Assembly (NCBI RefSeq): GCF_006159205.1
Contig: NZ_CP040812.1
Location: 2,728,001 to 2,792,000, forward strand
Direction of reading: 5' to 3'
Source of the DNA: Antarcticibacterium flavum
GTDB taxonomy: Bacteria > Bacteroidota > Bacteroidia > Flavobacteriales > Flavobacteriaceae
Length of the DNA stretch: 64,000 bases
The notes under the pieces are model-generated. The model was not told the origin of the DNA. It ran no database searches and was given only the letters and a program-made list of their open reading frames with translations. Within the stretch, counting starts at the first letter, position 1. The number at the start of each line of letters is the position of its first letter. The position numbers and the translations under genes are program-made. Positions 26,139 through 34,871 of the stretch are shown one piece after another.

Positions 26139-26892
26139 AGCGCCTTAAAATTATATCCTTTATTCTTAAAGTATTCCAGGATCCCCGGCAGGATCTTTTT
26201 TAAGTTTCCGGAGGCTTTGATGCTGTCATGGAATACAATAATACTGCCCGGACCGGCCTGGGAAATCACCTGGTCATAACAATACTCAAAATTTTTATTG
26301 TTGTCATAATCCTCACTTACAATTTCCCACATCACTATCTCGTAACCTAATTTTTTTACTTTTTTCATTTGACCGGGAGTGATCTTCCCAAAGGGGGGCG
26401 AAAGAGTTTTCGATTTTCAGTTGTCGGTTGTCGGTTGTGAGTTGTCGGTTGTCGGTTGTGGGTTGTGGGTTGGGTATAGGGGCTGGCAGTTGATTCTTGG
26501 TTTTTTTTTGGTGGATGTGAGGGGTGTTCGCTGGAGCCTGTTAGGAGGTTTTGCTGAATTATTTTTCCGGCTCTAAGAACGTTTTCAATATAGATATCGG
26601 TGGAGGTTTTCCAGCCGTTTAAATGGTTATGAGTGTGATTCCCGATGCTGTGACCTTCAGCTAAAATCGCTTTAAAGATTTCAGGATATTTCTTCACATT
26701 TTCTCCTATACAGAAAAATGTAGCTTTTGCATTGTAATCCTTCAGCAGGGATAATACCCAGGGAGTGATCCCGGGAATTGGGCCGTCATCAAAAGTTAGA
26801 TAAAGTGTCTTTTGCTCCCCCGGCATATTCCACAGCAGCGAAGGAAATAACAGTTTCCCTGCTGCTGTAATATGCTTTAATGGAAGAACCAT
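26135..26892 (-). pseudogene. Polysaccharide deacetylase (NodB) with frameshift and repeat insertion
   Basis: The N-terminal part (26365-26892) has the NodB motifs YLTFDDGPIPG and EGHSIGNHTHNH. The C-terminal part (26135-26368) continues with KKLGYEIVMWEIVSEDYD and SIIVFHDSIKAS. They are in different frames. Reading FRPPFGKITPGQMKK across the join needs one more base in the G6 run at 26393-26398 (plus strand), so a one-base deletion explains the split. Just before it, about 35 residues (HPSHPPKKNQ, QPTTHNRQPTTHNRQ) come from an inserted low-complexity repeat (26405-26520). The first frame stops in an ATGA overlap with the second. It is 3 bases downstream of the DUF2723 gene. Confidence 0.85.
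26405..26520. repeat. Low-complexity insertion inside the deacetylase gene
   Basis: Repeated GTTGTCGGTTGTGAGTTGTC-type words (eight or more units) followed by a T9 run and G/T-rich sequence. Related to the GTTGTCAG patch at 17890-17935. It replaces a loop between two NodB motifs. Confidence 0.75.
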
Positions 26893-26895
26893 TTC

Positions 26896-29800
26896 TTATT
26901 GAATAAGGGTGCTGTCCAGGGAGTCTACCTGTTCAGGATTTCTTAATTCCCTGTCTATGGCCTCATTCGTAGGCTCTGGGACATCTATAATTTCCTCTTC
27001 CTCCTGATAAAAACTTGGATAAAGGCTTAAATACGTGTTGAACTCTTCTGCTTTTGCCCTGGCATACTCCTGTTCCCCGTGCCTGAACAACAGGTCAACC
27101 AGGGAGCGATATCGTTCCATATCTGTAATAATATTATCGGCATAATTAAATTGCCTGTCCACATCCCAGCCGCTGTAATACCTTAAGTTTTCCTGATATT
27201 TAAAAGCAACCTGTTCCCATAATTCCCGCGCCTTTTCGGGCTCACCTACTTCGAAATAACCACTTATAAAAGGTTCCAGCAAGGTGTAATAGCCGTAGAA
27301 GTCTACCGGCATTTTTTCCATTGCCAGGTCGATGATCTCTTCTGCCCTTTCTTTGTCACCTTCATTGAGCAAAGCCTCGCTAAGGCGGGCAAGATTGCTC
27401 CTGTAGGTGATGGAGTTTTTACGGGTTTCCGGATCATGATAAATGTTGGGATCTTCCATATTACCCCAATCCCAGCCTTTGACGATATCATACATTTTAT
27501 CTGTATCTATCCTTCCCATATCAAATGGGTTTCTTGGGTTTACAGGAGTTTGAACGGGTACAAGTTTATAAGTTACCCCATCCAGTTGCAAATAATCCTT
27601 CATCCACAGGTAATCATCATTTCCAAAACTTCCGCCTGTGAAATAAATTGGCCGTTTCCAGTCATTATTGGCAATGATATCGAGCATTAGCAGCCTGTTC
27701 TTATAGATCACATTTCCTTCAAGCTGCAGGAAGATATTATCTACAATGAGATCTTCATCTTCGGGCTTTACAATCCCATATTGAAGAACATTGTTCTTAT
27801 TCACAGGTACTCGTATAGATTTTGTCGGAAAGGTATTTACAACCTGCCCGCTTTGAAGCTCGCCTTTAGTGCCCGGATTATCACTGGCTATCCAGTTCAT
27901 CCAGTTTTTAATGGCCATTGTGTCTGTGGTCACTTGCTGGTGGATCACAAATTCATTTGTTCCAGCCCTGTATTGATGATGTTCCAGCTGTGAGGGGATA
28001 GGGTCACTGGTCCATGCCTTGCTTTTCATTTGATCGATATACCAGTCGGTCGCAAAGAGGCTGGTGTTCACGATGCGCACATCCCTCCTGTATCCCTCTA
28101 TTTGCTGTGCATACCATAGCGCAAAAGTATCATTGTCCCCTATGGTAAACAGGATTGCATTTTCATCTACAGAGTCCAGGTACATCTTGGCCATTGCCAG
28201 GGCGGTATAGCGGTTGGACCTGTCGTGGTCATCCCAGTTCTCTGATGCCATAAGCACGGGAGCGGCCAGAAGTGAAACTACTATTGCTACGGGGGCTGCT
28301 ACTGTTGGTTTTATCTTCCGTCTTAAATAATCAAAAATGGCATATACGCCAAATCCTATCCATATAGCAAAGACATAGAAGGAACCAACCAGGGCGTAAT
28401 CCCTTTCACGTGGTTCAAAAGGCCTCTCATTTAAATAGATCTTTAAGGCAATCCCGGTGAAAAGAAAAAACACTGTAAGGATCCAGAAGCCTTTGATATC
28501 CCGGTTGTAATGGAAGAAGATACCAATGATTCCCAGGATGAAAGGCAGGAAGAAATAAGTGTTGCGTGCCTTATTATTTTTCATGTCTGAAGGCAGGTCG
28601 TCCTGTGATCCCAGCCTCCACTCATCGATAAATTTAATCCCACTAAGCCAGTTCCCGTTGAGATCTGTCATTTGACCCTGATTGTCATTTTGCCTTCCGG
28701 TAAAATTCCACATAAAATAGCGCCAGTACATATAACCCATCTGGTATTCAAACAAGTACCCCAGATTGGATCCAAAAGAGGGTTTTTGCACATCGAGATA
28801 CTGACTGAATTGAGAGAGAAAACTGTGATAATCCTCGTAATCCAGCCTTCCCTGGGCATAATTCCTCCTGAATTCTGTAATCGCGGCCAGTAGCTGCTCC
28901 TCATTTTGATATTCAGGTTTTACTGTGAAGTCCAGCGGCCCCGTGAATTGCATATAATTGGTTGCGTGTTGAGTACTCCACATTCTTGGCAGGAAATCCT
29001 TATGCCTGTCATCCAGGTTTTGCCTGGCGTTCTTATAGTCATTAACTATGATATATTTCCCGGTGGCTTCGTCCTTTTCGTAATTAGGTTTGTCGTCCCT
29101 ATATGGATTATCGGGGTCAAGCCCTGCATACATTTCGGTGAACTGGGGGCCGTAGAAAAGATGTGTTTCCCCATACTGTTCCCGGTTGTAATAAGCCAGC
29201 AACTCCCGTGCATTGTCGGGGCTGTTCTCATTGATCACCGTATTGGCATTTGCTCTTATAGGAAGCATCGTCCAGCTGGAAAATCCTATAAGTATAAAAA
29301 GTATACACAGAAACAGCGTGTTAAGCTGGTAGTAATGTTTTTTGCGCGTATACTGGATAGCATAGTAAAAGGCAGCTATGATAAGCACGGCTGCTATGAT
29401 GGTTCCGGAGTTGAATGGAAGACCAAAAGTGTTAGTAAAGAATACCTCAGAGTATCCAAAGAATGTTAGGGTGTATGGAAGGAGGAACTTGAAGATGAAC
29501 ATAAGCACGGCTACCACCGCGATGTTTGCAATTATAAAGTTCTTTACTGTGACCTTTTGGTAATTCTTGAAGAAATATAAAAAGCCTATTGCAGGGATGG
29601 TAAGTAGTCCCATGAAATGTACTCCAAAGGAGAGTCCAACGATTAGAGATATCAAGATCACCCAGCGGTTTCCGCGGGGTTTGAACATGTCTCTTTCCCA
29701 TAGCAACCCAAGATAGAAGAGCAAGGCCATTATGCAGGCAGCCATGGCGTAAACTTCAGCTTCCACAGCACTAAACCAAAAGCTATCTGTGAAAGTAAAG

Positions 29801-30192
29801 GCAAGGGAGCCTACCAAGGCGCTTCCCAGGACAGCGATCTTCTTACCGGGGGTAAGGGTTTCCCTGGGGCCGGTAACTTTTAAAAGCAGGAGCACGATGG
29901 ACCAGAACATAAATAAAATGGCAAAGGCACTGGCCAGGCCAGACATGAAGTTCACCATCAATGCTACCTGGCTACTATCTGCAGCAAAGGTGGAAAAGAA
30001 TGCCCCCATCATTTGATAGAGCGGTGCCCCTGGCGGGTGACCTACTTCGAGATTGGCAGATGTTGCAATGTATTCTCCTGCATCCCAAAAACTGGCGGTG
30101 GGTTCCAGGGTAAGCGTATAAGTGGTAAGGGAGATAACAAATACCAGCCATCCCAGTATTTGGTTCCATTTACCAAAGCTAAAATTGGTCAT
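26896..30192 (-). CDS. DUF2723 family membrane protein (TMEM260-like GT-C glycosyltransferase)
   Basis: A 1098-residue protein. The N-terminal half is a multi-spanning DUF2723 domain (PF11028) with SFWDAGEYIATSANLEVGHPPG, including acidic residues in the first outer loop as in GT-C enzymes. After about 12 membrane helices comes a large soluble C-terminal part with TPR-like helices (EALLNEGDKERAEEIIDLAMEK). The human relative TMEM260 is a protein O-mannosyltransferase, and Bacteroidota O-glycosylate many exported proteins, so this may be an O-glycosylation enzyme (inference). Full length, first gene of a two-gene unit with the deacetylase. Confidence 0.88.
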   Translation of the reverse strand: MTNFSFGKWNQILGWLVFVISLTTYTLTLEPTASFWDAGEYIATSANLEVGHPPGAPLYQMMGAFFSTFAADSSQVALMVNFMSGLASAFAILFMFWSIVLLLLKVTGPRETLTPGKKIAVLGSALVGSLAFTFTDSFWFSAVEAEVYAMAACIMALLFYLGLLWERDMFKPRGNRWVILISLIVGLSFGVHFMGLLTIPAIGFLYFFKNYQKVTVKNFIIANIAVVAVLMFIFKFLLPYTLTFFGYSEVFFTNTFGLPFNSGTIIAAVLIIAAFYYAIQYTRKKHYYQLNTLFLCILFILIGFSSWTMLPIRANANTVINENSPDNARELLAYYNREQYGETHLFYGPQFTEMYAGLDPDNPYRDDKPNYEKDEATGKYIIVNDYKNARQNLDDRHKDFLPRMWSTQHATNYMQFTGPLDFTVKPEYQNEEQLLAAITEFRRNYAQGRLDYEDYHSFLSQFSQYLDVQKPSFGSNLGYLFEYQMGYMYWRYFMWNFTGRQNDNQGQMTDLNGNWLSGIKFIDEWRLGSQDDLPSDMKNNKARNTYFFLPFILGIIGIFFHYNRDIKGFWILTVFFLFTGIALKIYLNERPFEPRERDYALVGSFYVFAIWIGFGVYAIFDYLRRKIKPTVAAPVAIVVSLLAAPVLMASENWDDHDRSNRYTALAMAKMYLDSVDENAILFTIGDNDTFALWYAQQIEGYRRDVRIVNTSLFATDWYIDQMKSKAWTSDPIPSQLEHHQYRAGTNEFVIHQQVTTDTMAIKNWMNWIASDNPGTKGELQSGQVVNTFPTKSIRVPVNKNNVLQYGIVKPEDEDLIVDNIFLQLEGNVIYKNRLLMLDIIANNDWKRPIYFTGGSFGNDDYLWMKDYLQLDGVTYKLVPVQTPVNPRNPFDMGRIDTDKMYDIVKGWDWGNMEDPNIYHDPETRKNSITYRSNLARLSEALLNEGDKERAEEIIDLAMEKMPVDFYGYYTLLEPFISGYFEVGEPEKARELWEQVAFKYQENLRYYSGWDVDRQFNYADNIITDMERYRSLVDLLFRHGEQEYARAKAEEFNTYLSLYPSFYQEEEEIIDVPEPTNEAIDRELRNPEQVDSLDSTLIQ

Positions 30193-30338
30193 ATTTTGCT
30201 CTTAAGTATATAAGTGGTGGCGAATTTAAGAAATATTTAAAGGATAGGTTTTAAAACGGGCTTATAAAGAAAATATTTTCCTGAAAACCTGAATTTGAAC
30301 GGGTAGGAAAATAACCTGATAAAAAATCAAAAAAATAT

Positions 30339-30368
30339 TTGTGTAGAATAAACTTTGTTTTAAATTTG
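30339..30368 (+). promoter_or_regulatory. Promoter of tRNA-Gln
   Basis: TTG at 30339-30341, 19 bases, then TAAATTTG at 30361-30368: a textbook Bacteroidota -33/-7 promoter. RNA would start about 10 bases before the mature tRNA. Confidence 0.7.
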
Positions 30369-30385
30369 CATCCGCATTGAAACGC

Positions 30386-30458
30386 TGGCCTATGGTGTAA
30401 CTGGCAACACGTCTGGTTTTGGTCCAGAAGAGTCTAGGTTCGAGCCCTAGTAGGCCAA
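30386..30458 (+). tRNA. tRNA-Gln (anticodon TTG)
   Basis: Acceptor arms TGGCCTA/TAGGCCA pair over seven bases. The anticodon stem TCTGG/CCAGA holds the loop TTTTGGT, anticodon TTG. The T arm CTAGG-TTCGAGC-CCTAG is normal. CCA is not encoded: after the discriminator A the sequence reads CA. Followed by its own terminator. The 3' part of the gene is duplicated at 32202. Confidence 0.95.
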
Positions 30459-30523
30459 CAAGAATGTTAAAAACCGAATTGTGAAAACAGTTCGGTTTTT
30501 TGTTTTAAGGGATGTAGGCGAGA
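30445..30523. repeat. Direct repeat, copy 1 (tRNA-Gln 3' end plus terminator)
   Basis: 79 bases from the last 14 bases of tRNA-Gln through the terminator to GGCGAGA. Repeated at 32202-32280 with about three mismatches and no gaps. Confidence 0.85.
30469..30501 (+). terminator. Terminator of tRNA-Gln
   Basis: AAAAACCGAA and TTCGGTTTTTT pair around a 12-base loop. Confidence 0.85.
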
Positions 30524-32177
30524 TCCCGATAGCTCCTAAAATCCGCATCTCTCTTTAAAATTGATCTTTTTTATAGGTTCATAATAAAAATGTTTTCCAT
30601 TATTTTGTTTCCGAGGAATTATCCAGGCACATTTTATTTTTTATTATTGAGATGTTTACTATTTGAGGTTTGAAAAGCTAATTTTTTTGAATTAAGACAA
30701 TAATAGCTCATCCCTGGTGTAGGATTATTTTTGCAGATATTAGATTTCCTTTCTACTCTTTCTGTTGTTGTTACTATGTTTGATAATGGTTGTATGAATA
30801 AATCCTTAATTTGAGTTGGCGGCTTTGTTTGATCCATTTAGCAGGTAATATGATAAATCTGAAAATGAATTTTTTCATCCTGTAAGTGGGTTTTAGATAC
30901 CTGTTCGTTTTAGAAAAATGCTGGATTATCTTATTGTAGAGATTCCGGCATATTGCCGTAAAGTATAAGAAGACAAGATTTTTGTTCAAGGATGAGAAAG
31001 GCATATTGTTCCAACCAAAATCATTTTTAAGTATATCAAACTGGCGCTCCATATTTCCTCTTTGGTTGTAAAACGCTGCAACACCTTTGGTATCCAGATC
31101 AAAATCATTTGTTATTATGGCTCTATAATCATAAATATCTTGAGTAATCAAGTCTATCTGCCTATCTTTTTTTGGTTTTCTTTTTACAACGAGTCTATAT
31201 GTTTGTGCCTTATTTGATGGGGACTGTCGTTTAAAGGGGGTTATCTCAATAGATCCTACTTCCATGGTCCCATCTTCACACTTCATTTCTTCCCACTGGC
31301 CAACTTGGGAAAAATATTTTTCAACATAGCTGTTCCTGCATCCTATGTAAAAATTATCAACCTTACTTTGTAAGAAGGAAATGACATCATATTGGTATGA
31401 TGCCGCATCGGCTCTGAAATTATGGACTTTTTTGATCTTTTGGGAATCCAATAAATCAAATACTCTTTTAAGGGTGTCTAGCTGAAAAGATTTTGCATCC
31501 GAGTTTCCGTTCCGGTTTTCAATATATAGGATGTTCTCTTCATTTATGGTACATACTCCGGGCTGATATCCATAATTCCTTTTATACGTCATCTTACTAT
31601 CTTCCTTTTCATTGAAAATAATCGTGTTGTCGTAATCAATAGTAAGCTTGTCAGACTTAAAAACTCCAAGCTTTTTAAGAATATCTATATTCAGACTTTC
31701 TAATTTTGAGTTTGTACAATATTGATGAGTTACAACACCTCGCTTGGTTTTACAAGATTGAGTTTGCTCGGAAAGTTGAGATAGTCTTCTTAAAACAGTG
31801 TCAGGACTTGCTAGTTTTACAAAAGGATTATTAGTGAAATGGGGTTTCAAATGTGCTTGTAAATCTTCGATATAATCTCCTCCACAGAGGTAGACTGATT
31901 TCAAAGAATAGAAAATGTCTTTCCAGGAATATTTACTTTGATTGACCATTGGAGGAAGCCTGTCATTACAAATTTGATCGATGTTCATCTTGTTCAAATA
32001 GTCAAAAACAAAATTTGCTCCTCCGAAAGCGGAGATCGGATTGGATTTTATTATCTTCACGGCTGTAGTATTGTGCAACACTAATTTAAGTGAATATTAC
32101 GTAGCTGCAAAGCCCCATTAAATAAGGTTTTGCAGCTTTTTTATTATAAGACTTACGGATTTTAGGAGCTATCGGGA
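30524..32177 (-). mobile_element. IS1380-family insertion within 22-base inverted repeats
   Basis: A perfect 22-base inverted pair (TCCCGATAGCTCC... at 30524-30545 and its complement at 32156-32177) encloses the transposase and two AT-rich flanks. The length of 1.65 kb suits IS1380. Whether the 22-base arms are the true IS ends or a palindromic target unit split by the IS is not settled. Bases 32104-32142 form a hairpin (GCTGCAAA/TTTGCAGC-type), a likely block against transcription into the IS. Confidence 0.7.
30774..32081 (-). CDS. IS1380 family transposase
   Basis: 435 residues. The DDE set is visible: LTIDYDNTIIFNEKEDS (first Asp), NFRADAASYQYD (second Asp) and FYNQRGNMERQFDILKNDFGWNNMP (Glu, in the YxxR-x-E context of IS1380). 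KMTYKRNYGYQPGVCTI also matches the family. No interruption is seen, so the element could still move. GC content is lower than in the neighbouring chromosomal genes. Confidence 0.9.
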   Translation of the reverse strand: MLHNTTAVKIIKSNPISAFGGANFVFDYLNKMNIDQICNDRLPPMVNQSKYSWKDIFYSLKSVYLCGGDYIEDLQAHLKPHFTNNPFVKLASPDTVLRRLSQLSEQTQSCKTKRGVVTHQYCTNSKLESLNIDILKKLGVFKSDKLTIDYDNTIIFNEKEDSKMTYKRNYGYQPGVCTINEENILYIENRNGNSDAKSFQLDTLKRVFDLLDSQKIKKVHNFRADAASYQYDVISFLQSKVDNFYIGCRNSYVEKYFSQVGQWEEMKCEDGTMEVGSIEITPFKRQSPSNKAQTYRLVVKRKPKKDRQIDLITQDIYDYRAIITNDFDLDTKGVAAFYNQRGNMERQFDILKNDFGWNNMPFSSLNKNLVFLYFTAICRNLYNKIIQHFSKTNRYLKPTYRMKKFIFRFIILPAKWIKQSRQLKLRIYSYNHYQT

Positions 32178-32201
32178 GTCCCGAGCGAAGTCGAGGGTAG
32201 T

Positions 32202-32280
32202 CCCTAGTAGGCCAACAAGAATGTTAAAAACCGAATTGTGAAAGCAGTTTGGTTTTTTGTTTTAAGGGATTTAGGCGAGA
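32202..32280. repeat. Direct repeat, copy 2 (tRNA-Gln 3' end and terminator fragment)
   Basis: Repeats CCCTAGTAGGCCAACAAG and the following terminator (with CAGTTTGG for CAGTTCGG). There is no complete tRNA here: the sequence upstream is GAGCGAAGTCGAGGGTAGT. Confidence 0.85.
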
Positions 32281-32354
32281 AGCCATCCCTGAGCCCTAAC
32301 TCTCTTGTACAACCTCTTTTTAATCTATAATTTTTTTGCAATTTCCTCATTTGC

Positions 32355-32366
32355 TGATTATTATCA
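32355..32366. promoter_or_regulatory. FNR-like palindrome TGAT-TATT-ATCA
   Basis: Matches TTGAT-N4-ATCAA of Crp/FNR-type regulators at the eight core positions. 139 bases before a small membrane ORF. Confidence 0.45.
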
Positions 32367-32505
32367 TCTATTTACTCCTTGGCGCGTTATAATTTTGTAA
32401 AACTGCACGTTATTTCCGGGGGGTTATAATTGACATTCTATCCTGCTAAAAGCAGAAATCTTAGGCGTGTTTTTATGCGAGCCTATAGATCTAAAGAGTA
32501 AGCTT

Positions 32506-32643
32506 ATGATAAGGTGGTATTCGATCTTTGGTTTTTTCGAAGAGTTCAGGTTCAAATCTGAATTTTTTATCATTGGAGGTATTATAACGGTGGGTGTGGC
32601 CGCGGTTTATTGGTATAGGATTCTTTCCCGGGATAAAGACTGA
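32506..32643 (+). CDS. Possible 45-residue membrane microprotein
   Basis: ATG at 32506 opens MIRWYSIFGFFEEFRFKSEF, then one helix (FIIGGIITVGVAAVYWY) and a charged end RILSRDKD. Single-pass topology with a positively charged tail. It follows the FNR-like site at 32355 and precedes the one at 32794, at the left edge of the nitrate island. No family recognised; could be chance. Confidence 0.35.
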   Translation: MIRWYSIFGFFEEFRFKSEFFIIGGIITVGVAAVYWYRILSRDKD

Positions 32644-32793
32644 AGATAGTACAGAAATCTCGCGGGATTTTTTCCTTATCACCATTTAATTAAGGTATTC
32701 CCGGGGCCAGATGTTTTGCGAATCTTCCAATGTTGATCTTATATTTCTAAGAATACTTGCTCTTGATGTGCCAGTGTGGAAGTTGGACAAAAG

Positions 32794-32805
32794 TGATGAT
32801 TATCA
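32794..32805. promoter_or_regulatory. FNR-like palindrome TGAT-GATT-ATCA upstream of uspA
   Basis: The palindrome sits 66 bases before the uspA start codon, a distance that allows activation at a promoter in between. Confidence 0.55.
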
Positions 32806-32871
32806 TTTTTCAATGCTTGTACTTAGATTAGGTTTGCCAAGGTAAAAAATTAGGGCAATTACTTCATTTCT

Positions 32872-33675
32872 ATGAACGTACTTATTTTGACAGATCTTTC
32901 TGAGGTCGCAAAGAATGCCGGTAGTTATGCTGTGCAGTTCCTGGGAGATATTCCGGTTAATTTCCATATGCTTAATATTGAATTATTTAACCCAGAGGCC
33001 AACCTGGCAAAGGAAAAGAAAGATTTAGCCGTCAAGAAGCTTAAGCAAAGAATGGAAGAGCTGAAGGCAATAAGCAAAAACGAGAAACATACATTTATAT
33101 CGCATTATTCTGAAAGTGATCTTGTAAGCGCTACAAGAAAATATGCCCAGGAACTTAAGATAGATCTTATAGTGATGGGTGCTGCCAATAGAGGGCATTC
33201 CCCATTTACGATCATTGGTAATCATACCTATGAAGTGATTAAGAAGATACGTTGTAATATTCTTGCGGTAGCAGAGAAAAGCCAGTTCCGGCCTGTAAAA
33301 AAGATTATTTTTCCCATAGATTATTCGGCATCGCTGGACGAGAATATTTTTAAGTTCTTTACCCGTCATGGTGTAGCTCCAGAAGCTGCACTTAGCATTG
33401 TTGAAATGCAGGTAACCAGGGAGGGCGCAGAGGCGGGAGCCGGTATAAATCATATCTCCCGTATTAGTAATCGAAAGGTAGATGTAGTGCCCGGGGAGAA
33501 TAAGTATCTTTTTACCGATGTTAACTTAAAGAAGATCCAGAACCGGTTTGATATGATCGTGATGTTGGGTAAGAATATCGGGATCTGTGACAAATTCCTG
33601 CATACGAAGCATGGGATCTATTCCAAAGTGACAAATTCCCTTCCTATCCTGGTTCTTCATGGCAAGGAAAGATAA
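32872..33675 (+). CDS. Universal stress protein (UspA) with two Usp domains
   Basis: 267 residues, two UspA-like halves. The first has LILTDLSEVAKNAGSYAVQFL and the ATP-loop IDLIVMGAANRGHSPFTIIGNHTYEVIKKIRCNILAV (GAxxRGxx(9)G pattern). The second (from KKIIFPIDYSASLDENI) keeps the start but its nucleotide loop is degraded. Usp proteins are often part of anaerobic FNR regulons, which agrees with the upstream palindrome and the nitrate genes to the right. Confidence 0.88.
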   Translation: MNVLILTDLSEVAKNAGSYAVQFLGDIPVNFHMLNIELFNPEANLAKEKKDLAVKKLKQRMEELKAISKNEKHTFISHYSESDLVSATRKYAQELKIDLIVMGAANRGHSPFTIIGNHTYEVIKKIRCNILAVAEKSQFRPVKKIIFPIDYSASLDENIFKFFTRHGVAPEAALSIVEMQVTREGAEAGAGINHISRISNRKVDVVPGENKYLFTDVNLKKIQNRFDMIVMLGKNIGICDKFLHTKHGIYSKVTNSLPILVLHGKER

Positions 33676-33703
33676 CGACTAGGATATTAAAGATTTTCTT
33701 TTC

Positions 33704-33751
33704 CCTTCCTTCCTTCCTTCCTTCCTTCCTTCCTTCCTTCCTTCCTTCCTT
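33704..33751. repeat. Tetranucleotide repeat (CCTT) x 12
   Basis: Twelve uninterrupted CCTT units between uspA and ric. Such perfect arrays change length by slippage. It is in the ric leader/promoter region, about 215 bases before the start codon. Confidence 0.95.
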
Positions 33752-33967
33752 CGCGATTATAGAATTTTCCTCTAACGAGGGCGGGTTCATATCCCGCAAA
33801 AACGGAGCTTTAAATCATACATGTTTCAACAACTTTTCCTGTTCAAAGAAGGAAGAAGAAACCTTTATTTTGAAGCAAAATAAAGGAGCTCAGGACTATA
33901 TGATTTGCCTCATATTATTTCCATGCAAAAATCTTCATTTTTGATCTTATTAATAAAAACGGGAATA

Positions 33968-34690
33968 ATGGAAGAATTAGAAAAAATGACTGTAGCGTCC
34001 CTGGTGACAGAAAATATTAAGACGGCCCATGTTTTTAAAAAATACGGGATAGACTTTTGCTGTGGTGGAGGAGTAACTATAAAAAAAGCTGCTGAAAAAG
34101 CTAAATTAGATTATAAGGTTCTGGAATCGGAGTTGAAGAACCTTAACACCTCTATCGCCGGTAATTATGATTATAATAAATGGTCTCTTGATTTTCTAGT
34201 AGATCATATTATAATTATTCATCACGCATTTGTAATAGAGAACATTCCCCTGGTGATAGCTTATGCTTCAAGGGTGGTGCAGGTTCACTCGGTGAATTAT
34301 CCAGAGCTTATTCAAATTCAACGCCTGTTCTCTGAATTGTCAATTGAACTCTCCGGCCATCTTAAAAAGGAGGAAAACATTGTATTTCCATATATTAAAA
34401 AATTGGTAGAAGCTGCCAAGGAAGGAACTGCGCCTGCAAAACCTGATTTTGATAAGATCTATAATCCCATTAAAATTATGGAAGAGGACCACGAAGAGGC
34501 GGGGGCAATTTTTAAACGAATAGCAAAGCTAAGTAATAACTATGTCCCTCCCCCAGGGGCGTGTCATACTTACAGGGCTTTTTATTCCAAGCTTGAAGAG
34601 TTTGAAAAGGACCTTCATACTCATGTGCATCTGGAAAATAATATTCTTTTTCCTAAAGCTATTGCTTTGGAAAAAAAATTGAATAGATAA
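33968..34690 (+). CDS. ric: Iron-sulfur cluster repair di-iron protein Ric (ScdA/YtfE)
   Basis: The DUF542 domain is at the start (MTVASLVTENIKTAHVFKKYGIDFCCGGG, with the Cys pair), then a hemerythrin-like domain with His/Glu ligands (LVDHIIIIHHAF, LSGHLKKEENIVFP, MEEDHEEAG, LHTHVHLENNILFP). Ric repairs FeS clusters damaged by nitric oxide and oxidants and may release NO-bound iron. The start is the ATG at 33968; an upstream TTG frame (33905) adds residues without family likeness. A degenerate FNR-like site (TGAT-TTGC-CTCA, 33901) lies upstream. Confidence 0.92.
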   Translation: MEELEKMTVASLVTENIKTAHVFKKYGIDFCCGGGVTIKKAAEKAKLDYKVLESELKNLNTSIAGNYDYNKWSLDFLVDHIIIIHHAFVIENIPLVIAYASRVVQVHSVNYPELIQIQRLFSELSIELSGHLKKEENIVFPYIKKLVEAAKEGTAPAKPDFDKIYNPIKIMEEDHEEAGAIFKRIAKLSNNYVPPPGACHTYRAFYSKLEEFEKDLHTHVHLENNILFPKAIALEKKLNR

Positions 34691-34871
34691 TTTTATTTAG
34701 ATTCTTATTCCCTGAAATGTGAGCCGTAGTATAATATAATTAACTTCTGTTTAGACCAGAAATAAATATGATATGGATTGAGCTCAAAATTAAAAGCTTA
34801 TATTAAGCATTTAGTATTGTGGGATGAAATATCCCTTCTTTATTCTTTAAGGGGAATGATAAAAAACAAAA

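Noticed and set aside
28906..29469. Long open frame on the plus strand inside the DUF2723 gene
   Set aside because: It is the antisense shadow of a well-recognised gene and has no family likeness.
32202..32280. A second tRNA-Gln gene
   Set aside because: Only the last 14 bases of the tRNA are present; acceptor 5' strand, D arm and anticodon are missing.
33704..33751. CRISPR-like or binding-site array
   Set aside because: The unit is four bases with no spacers, so it is a simple microsatellite.
33905..33967. Upstream TTG start for ric
   Set aside because: The added 21 residues are unlike the family and overlap a possible FNR-like site; MEELEKMTVASLV begins where Ric proteins begin.
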